The notes under the pieces are model-generated. The model searched no databases. It saw nothing but the letters and a program-made list of their open reading frames with translations, and was not told the DNA's origin. Shown here piece by piece: positions 43,701 through 46,439 of a DNA stretch of 46,439 nucleotides. Source of the DNA: Gammaproteobacteria bacterium (GTDB taxonomy: Bacteria; Pseudomonadota; Gammaproteobacteria; Pseudomonadales; Cellvibrionaceae); the NCBI GenBank assembly GCA_005801205.1, contig SYDJ01000054.1, positions 1 through 46,439 on the forward strand, read 5' to 3'. The position numbers and the translations under genes were made by a program. Each line of letters starts with the position of its first letter. Position 1 is the first letter of the stretch.

Positions 43701-46439
43701 CGCCTCTTGCCAGATTTCACACATGCGTTCTTCAATTTTTGTGCGTGGCGCAATATAACTATGTTGTTGAGCAGAAAAATTGGGCTCTGGTAAGGCTTTA
43801 CGATCTACTTTTCCATTAGGATTTAAAGGGAATGTATCTATTTTTTGGATAATAGAAGGACACATATAATCTGGAAGATATTGATTTAAATGCGCACGAA
43901 TATTATCAGCGATTATTGTTTGATCCAGATCTTCTGAAATCAATGTAAAATATAATATCAAAATTTGATCATTTTCTTGAATATCAAATACATGGGCAAT
44001 AGCTTGCTTTACACCTTCAACCTGTAGTGCGAGAGTTTCAATTTCGCCACATTCTATCCGTACACCGCGGACACTAACCTGAAAATCAACCCGCCCTAAA
44101 AATTCGTAATGACCATTAGCTAATCTCTTTACCCTATCGCCAGATTTATAGAGCCGCTGAGTTGCATCAAACGGATTAACGATAAATTTTTCGCTTGTTA
44201 TTTCTGGTTGATTGATATATTCCGTCGCTAAAGATAGGCCTCCAATATGAAGCTCCCCAGGAATACCGATAGGTTGATGTTGATACTGTTCATTCAATAC
44301 ATAAAATTCAGTATTGGGGTGGGGTTTACCAATGCAGTAATTGATTGCTGATCCTTCTTTCATATCATAGCTGCTACAGACCACAGCTAACTCTGTCATT
44401 CCATAGAGTTCTAGTAGGCGAACATGTGGACGCCAAGATTTAATATCTTTTAATAATTTATCAGGTACAGCTTCGCCGCCAACTAATAACAAACGTAAAT
44501 TAGGGTAGGAGTGGCTGCCACCCTTTTCAATTAATAAATCTAACCATATACGCATTAAACTTGGAACAGCATGTAAAACAGTGACTTTATCCGTCAAGTG
44601 CGTTAGCAAATCAATATTTAGGATGTCGGCTTTTTGTAAAATTAAAACCGTGCCACCGGAAATAAGCGGTAGTAAAATTTCAAGTAAAGAAACCCCAAAT
44701 GCTTGTGAGCCTATAGTTGGCATTGAATCTCTATTGTCTATCTGCATAAGCGATTGATTTGCAATCAGCGAATAAAATAGACTCTTATGTGATACCAGAA
44801 CACCCTTTGGTTTTCCTGTAGAGCCTGATGTATAAATGATGTACGCCGGCGACTCCAGATTACATGCTACTGGTAAAAAATTAGCTGCTGTATTGCGCAG
44901 CATGTCACCAGTACGCAATATAGATATTGGGATATTAAATTCAAAACTAAACGATTCATCCGTAATTAATACATCCACGGCTGAGTCTTTAATCATGAAC
45001 TCAAGCCTTTCTTTGGGATAATAAGGATCCAAAGGGACGTAGACTGCGCCCATTTTCAATATGGCAAAAAATGTAAATATCATTTCTGCCGATTTATGTA
45101 AGCACACACCAACTCGTTTAATATTTGGATTATTTTCGAGTAAGTTAGCTGCTATTTTATTGGCACTGTCATTAAGCTCACGATAGGTAAACTGCCGGTC
45201 ACCTTGAATAATCGCAATGGCATCAGGGGACGAAAGGATTTTATCTTCAATGAGTTGGTGCACGCATTTTTCTGGTGGAAATAAGGATCTATTTATTGTT
45301 TTAGGGATATCGTCCTTGTCAACTAAGGGAAGTCTATAGATTTCACTATTTGGTATTGATATTAAAGCGTCTAATAAGCGAATGAAATGCGTAGAAAACA
45401 TTTCAATTGTTTTATGTTCAAATAAAGCAGTATTGTACTCCCACTCAAGTATAAAGCGTTCATCCTTGGGCGTTATGTGTAAGCTAAAATCAAATTTAGA
45501 TACCTTTTGTTTTTGAGTTATAGGTGCAATGTCTGCGCCCTGTAAATGTAAGTTATCAGGAGCATTGTCATGCATTACTAACATTATCTGAATAAGAGCG
45601 TTATAGCTTAAATCTCTTTGTGGTTGAATATGATCAACTAAGGCATCGAAAGGGAAGCTTTGATGCTTTAAGGCATCGTTATTAATTTCAACTGCCTGCG
45701 CCAGTAAGGCTGAAAAGGTGAGATCATTTGATAACTGGTAGCGTAGAGCCAATGTATTAACAAATAATCCAATGTTATTGATAAACGCTGTGGGGTATCT
45801 ATTCGCAGAGGCGATTCCAAATAAAATATCTTTTTCGCTGCTATAGCGAGATAAGAGTGCTGCAAATGCAGCTTGAAAAATAACAAAAGGTGTTGTCTTG
45901 TTGTGCTGGGCAGCTACAACTAAGCCAGTACCTAGTGATAAAGGCAGTTCGTTGGAATAAAAATCACCGGTAATTGACTGGTTGCTTGGGCGTAAAAAGT
46001 CAGTCGGAATGCTATGAAGATGTGGTGCGCCCTTTAATGTATTTATCCAATAGTTTTTTGATTCAATATAATCTTGAGATTCAAGCCATTTTTTCTGCCA
46101 AATTGCATAATCACTGTATTGATAATTGCTGCCAAGATTTGGAAAGTTTTCTTCTGTAGAAGGATTAATAAACCAATTATAAGCTTGGTTTATATCATTA
46201 ATTAATTTTTTTGCGCTTAATCCATCTGCTGCTATGTGATGCACATTAATACTAATAATAGATTCAGTGATCGATAGCTTTATTATTCTGACTTTTATTG
46301 GCCATTCAGTCTCAAGAAGAAATTTATGATTTGCGTCTTTTTCAAGCAATTCCAATGCTTTAGTTTCTTTATTGTCAAAATACGAAATGTCAGTCTCATC
46401 TATATCGATATCCTTTTCTCTATTAACGAGCTGGATATA
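37734..46439 (-). CDS. non-ribosomal peptide synthetase, C-A-T-C-A(MOx)-T-C/E-like (5' truncated)
   Basis: At least 2,900 residues. The frame is open to the window edge, and the track's first Met is a TTG inside a C domain. By track numbering: the C1 end has HHIAADG. A1 runs about 358-850 (YTSGSTGKPKG, YGMTE, NGKVDRKAL). T1 Ser is in LGGHSL (about 902). C2 is about 965-1390 (HHIASDG). A2 starts about 1410, with YTSGSTGNPKG and YGPTE. A luciferase-like FMN monooxygenase (about 1890-2235) is inserted in A2 after the GFRIELGEIE core, before LPHYMVP and NGKVDRKAL. T2 Ser is in LGGNSL (about 2327). A terminal C/E-like domain is about 2380-2873 (HHNILDG). By eye, A2 reads DILQLGMIWK, a glycine-type code, and A1 reads GVLHLGLVVK, without the usual Asp. 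There is no thioesterase. Exporter gene follows. Confidence 0.93.
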   Translation of the reverse strand, partial: YIQLVNREKDIDIDETDISYFDNKETKALELLEKDANHKFLLETEWPIKVRIIKLSITESIISINVHHIAADGLSAKKLINDINQAYNWFINPSTEENFPNLGSNYQYSDYAIWQKKWLESQDYIESKNYWINTLKGAPHLHSIPTDFLRPSNQSITGDFYSNELPLSLGTGLVVAAQHNKTTPFVIFQAAFAALLSRYSSEKDILFGIASANRYPTAFINNIGLFVNTLALRYQLSNDLTFSALLAQAVEINNDALKHQSFPFDALVDHIQPQRDLSYNALIQIMLVMHDNAPDNLHLQGADIAPITQKQKVSKFDFSLHITPKDERFILEWEYNTALFEHKTIEMFSTHFIRLLDALISIPNSEIYRLPLVDKDDIPKTINRSLFPPEKCVHQLIEDKILSSPDAIAIIQGDRQFTYRELNDSANKIAANLLENNPNIKRVGVCLHKSAEMIFTFFAILKMGAVYVPLDPYYPKERLEFMIKDSAVDVLITDESFSFEFNIPISILRTGDMLRNTAANFLPVACNLESPAYIIYTSGSTGKPKGVLVSHKSLFYSLIANQSLMQIDNRDSMPTIGSQAFGVSLLEILLPLISGGTVLILQKADILNIDLLTHLTDKVTVLHAVPSLMRIWLDLLIEKGGSHSYPNLRLLLVGGEAVPDKLLKDIKSWRPHVRLLELYGMTELAVVCSSYDMKEGSAINYCIGKPHPNTEFYVLNEQYQHQPIGIPGELHIGGLSLATEYINQPEITSEKFIVNPFDATQRLYKSGDRVKRLANGHYEFLGRVDFQVSVRGVRIECGEIETLALQVEGVKQAIAHVFDIQENDQILILYFTLISEDLDQTIIADNIRAHLNQYLPDYMCPSIIQKIDTFPLNPNGKVDRKALPEPNFSAQQHSYIAPRTKIEERMCEIWQEALSSERVGITDNFFKLGGHSLSATRLVARINQVFKITLPLKTFFTSPTVEALVEEISALENNSIYIALAKTSREKVLLPSFAQQRLWILDQIDGGSAHYNLPGGLTLSGHLNYSALTAAFNSIIERHESLRTCFAVGDDGQPIQIIQAARPFLITMTDLSALEEGACHLQKTERILAEAHHVFDLSTDVMLRAELLKIAEDEHFLLVVMHHIASDGWSLSIFLNELCALYSAYSRGDTNPLPPLSIQYADYAHWQRSWLQGEVLEQQLSYWAKQLSNLPVVHSLPLDRIRPNQQSFEGDVYKSHITNTTRSALNQLCQSQGATLFMGLHATFSVLLSRYSNETDIVVGSPIANREHAGIAELIGFFVNTLVLRSDLSENPSFSTLLNQSKAMLLDAYAHQQVPFEKIVERLQPERNLSHSPLFQVMLVLQNNEEGALDIPGLILAAAEQHVGIAKYDLTLYVNESLDGLKLNWEYNTDLFESKTIARMANHFELLLEALIAKPNESVFKVEMLSAQERQQLLVDWNNTRTDYPNDKCIHELFEAQVEKNPDAIAVVFEKQQLTYGELNTKANQLAHYLINEKQVKPDALVGICVERSLEMVISILAILKAGGAYVPLDPEYPDTRLKYMLDNANLTTVLTQRHLRETTPVSDAQAVYLDDENLQQQLQTQSTENPNTSALGLTSNHLAYVIYTSGSTGNPKGVMVEHTNVVNFLTGMRDKPGFNTEDCLLAVTSTSFDIHGLELFLPLVGGAKLIVAAKEVTINPDALSELIKQHCVSVMQATPATWKMLLDANWQLESPLKVLCGGEALGLHLATELLNKAQVGLWNMYGPTETTIWSTTQQILPKSDQIFMGQPIANTQIYIATKSLELAPVGVAGELLIGGAGVTRGYLHRPELTAEKFIPNPFYDKTNPASSERLYKTGDLVRWLPDGNLEFLGRIDHQVKIRGFRIELGEIENTLMQHPRIKDSVVVAKETQTGDKQLVAYVVPTSAEEQNDNSENKDYSKSKTDISFSLFYFGADNDTQDNKYDLYLKAAKFADDEGFEAIWTPERHFDPVGGLYPNPAILSAAIATQTTRVKLRSGSVVLPLHDPIRVAEEWSVVDNLSNGRVGLAIASGWHTRDFVLAPHNFASRKDAVINGIKDLKRLWSGDSISRKDGNGRDVEVKVYPQPVQTKLPLWITAAGNPETFIEAGRIGAHLLTHLLGQTIEELEEKLVLYRESLSKHGHNPKHYRVTLMIHTYLGEDLAKTLEQARVPFMTYMRAHISLLLPLLKSLDISTEGYSETDLDRVVEFAFERYTRTASLIGTPQSTLPIINRLKEAGVDEVACLIDWMDSTSALQGFESLGQLQKLAQSAAPSKRALTKYCRDVLPHYMVPSAFVLLESLPLTPNGKVDRKALPEPDISILQATYIAPRTQIEQALCNMWHEILKINPIGITDNFFQLGGNSLLAARLVRKINLEIDDRFKISHIFQYPRIEESARFIEQNILTTPEIIAEAFDASIEYSIPVNRLFNKNKTLNVIAHHTGSIFLDIQSTAITFELLQSAFSLLREMHPILNSRQYINSAGNLVHTFRHTKEIFNVIYKDFSIPNELDICEDAWLNCDEYVATIPSNAFSFTEDDELFKAYLFNCGEHNPKRLFIIWHHNILDGFSIEIVMNDFDEILSSLLKGESYNTRKHYTNIIEWYDVISSNAKNYWAQDLQYWKSKPWDHVLSLPHDKVSDDFLDDTDWANEAELASIQCLWQKEIITAPLRKCLEKTMSANSLSTEKTSVLYSSKISQQGINAFDVILLAIARVFSAWTKNNITLLEIINSGRGPIFSDFDNTSTIGDIAYNAPLLINSRFDLPVLSSLRHISSEREALPKLALSYKWNKNILEKPEYKTFPQSQILINYDTGNRYDLGTNFNLTNNQLMTPSYINSNYKDISPDLISKDRVYIMVDIKDGKLIIRIEIPGYEGGVIYKNPYYHPSRSFTLSRDIIIQIENILHELLD
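39650..40680 (-). other. luciferase-like monooxygenase domain embedded in the A2 adenylation domain
   Basis: About 340 residues from SFSLFYFGADN to LGQLQKLAQ, with bacterial-luciferase/F420-type TIM barrel features (FEAIWTPERHF, NGRVGLAIASGWH, LWITAAGNPETF). It matches the natural-product luciferase-like (MupA/Atu3671-type) group. An acidic, Ser/Asn/Lys-rich linker precedes it. Monooxygenase domains in the same position are known in MtaG and MelG of myxobacteria. Confidence 0.85.

Overview
The window looks like chromosomal DNA of a Gram-negative gammaproteobacterium, most probably a Cellvibrio-like member of the Cellvibrionaceae. The reasons are a class I (CyaA-type) adenylate cyclase, Zur/ZrgA-type zinc genes, PBP1C, a TolC-family outer membrane protein and a GH26 mannanase-family enzyme. 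The genus is inferred from family content, not from a database comparison. Coding density is high, and no rRNA, tRNA, CRISPR array or complete insertion sequence was seen.

Layout. (1) 1-5453 is a zinc-homeostasis locus: a COG0523 GTPase (5' end outside the window), a ZrgA-like DUF2796 lipoprotein, two tandem DUF3299 paralogues on the opposite strand, an ABC ATPase/FtsX-type permease pair and a Zur-type Fur regulator. (2) 5457-7872 holds a decayed small tyrosine integrase, a 0.3-kb non-coding stretch and a LprI-like protein with a long extra C-terminal part. (3) 8005-17911 holds cysQ, a hybrid histidine kinase, cyaA, an OmpR-type two-component pair and a membrane-anchored DJ-1/PfpI protein. 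(4) 18050-20654 holds a TetR regulator and an SDR, each preceded by a copy of the same operator-like palindrome, then an orphan RhuM-family gene. (5) 20680-23208 is pbpC, followed by a small repeat element with terminal inverted repeats. (6) 23459-28805 (minus strand) is a five-gene operon of an AAA+ ATPase, two membrane proteins, a Sel1-repeat protein and a TPR protein that I cannot match to a named system.

(7) 29038-46439 appears to be a specialised-metabolite or surface-glycan region. It has a GH26 enzyme without a signal peptide, a DUF6492 glycosyltransferase-like protein, a TolC-family protein, a lipoprotein, a fungal-MNN1-like mannosyltransferase, a SyrD/PvdE-type cyclic-peptide exporter and the 3' part of a large NRPS. 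The visible NRPS order is C-A-T-C-A(MOx)-T-(C/E-like). A luciferase-like monooxygenase domain sits inside the second adenylation domain, whose specificity code reads as glycine. The first adenylation domain lacks the Asp that normally holds the amino group, so its substrate may not be an ordinary alpha-amino acid. The terminal domain resembles a degenerate epimerase/condensation domain, and there is no thioesterase. The simplest reading is a secreted, possibly glycosylated peptide product with oxidised glycine chemistry. This is the part of the window most likely to be new.
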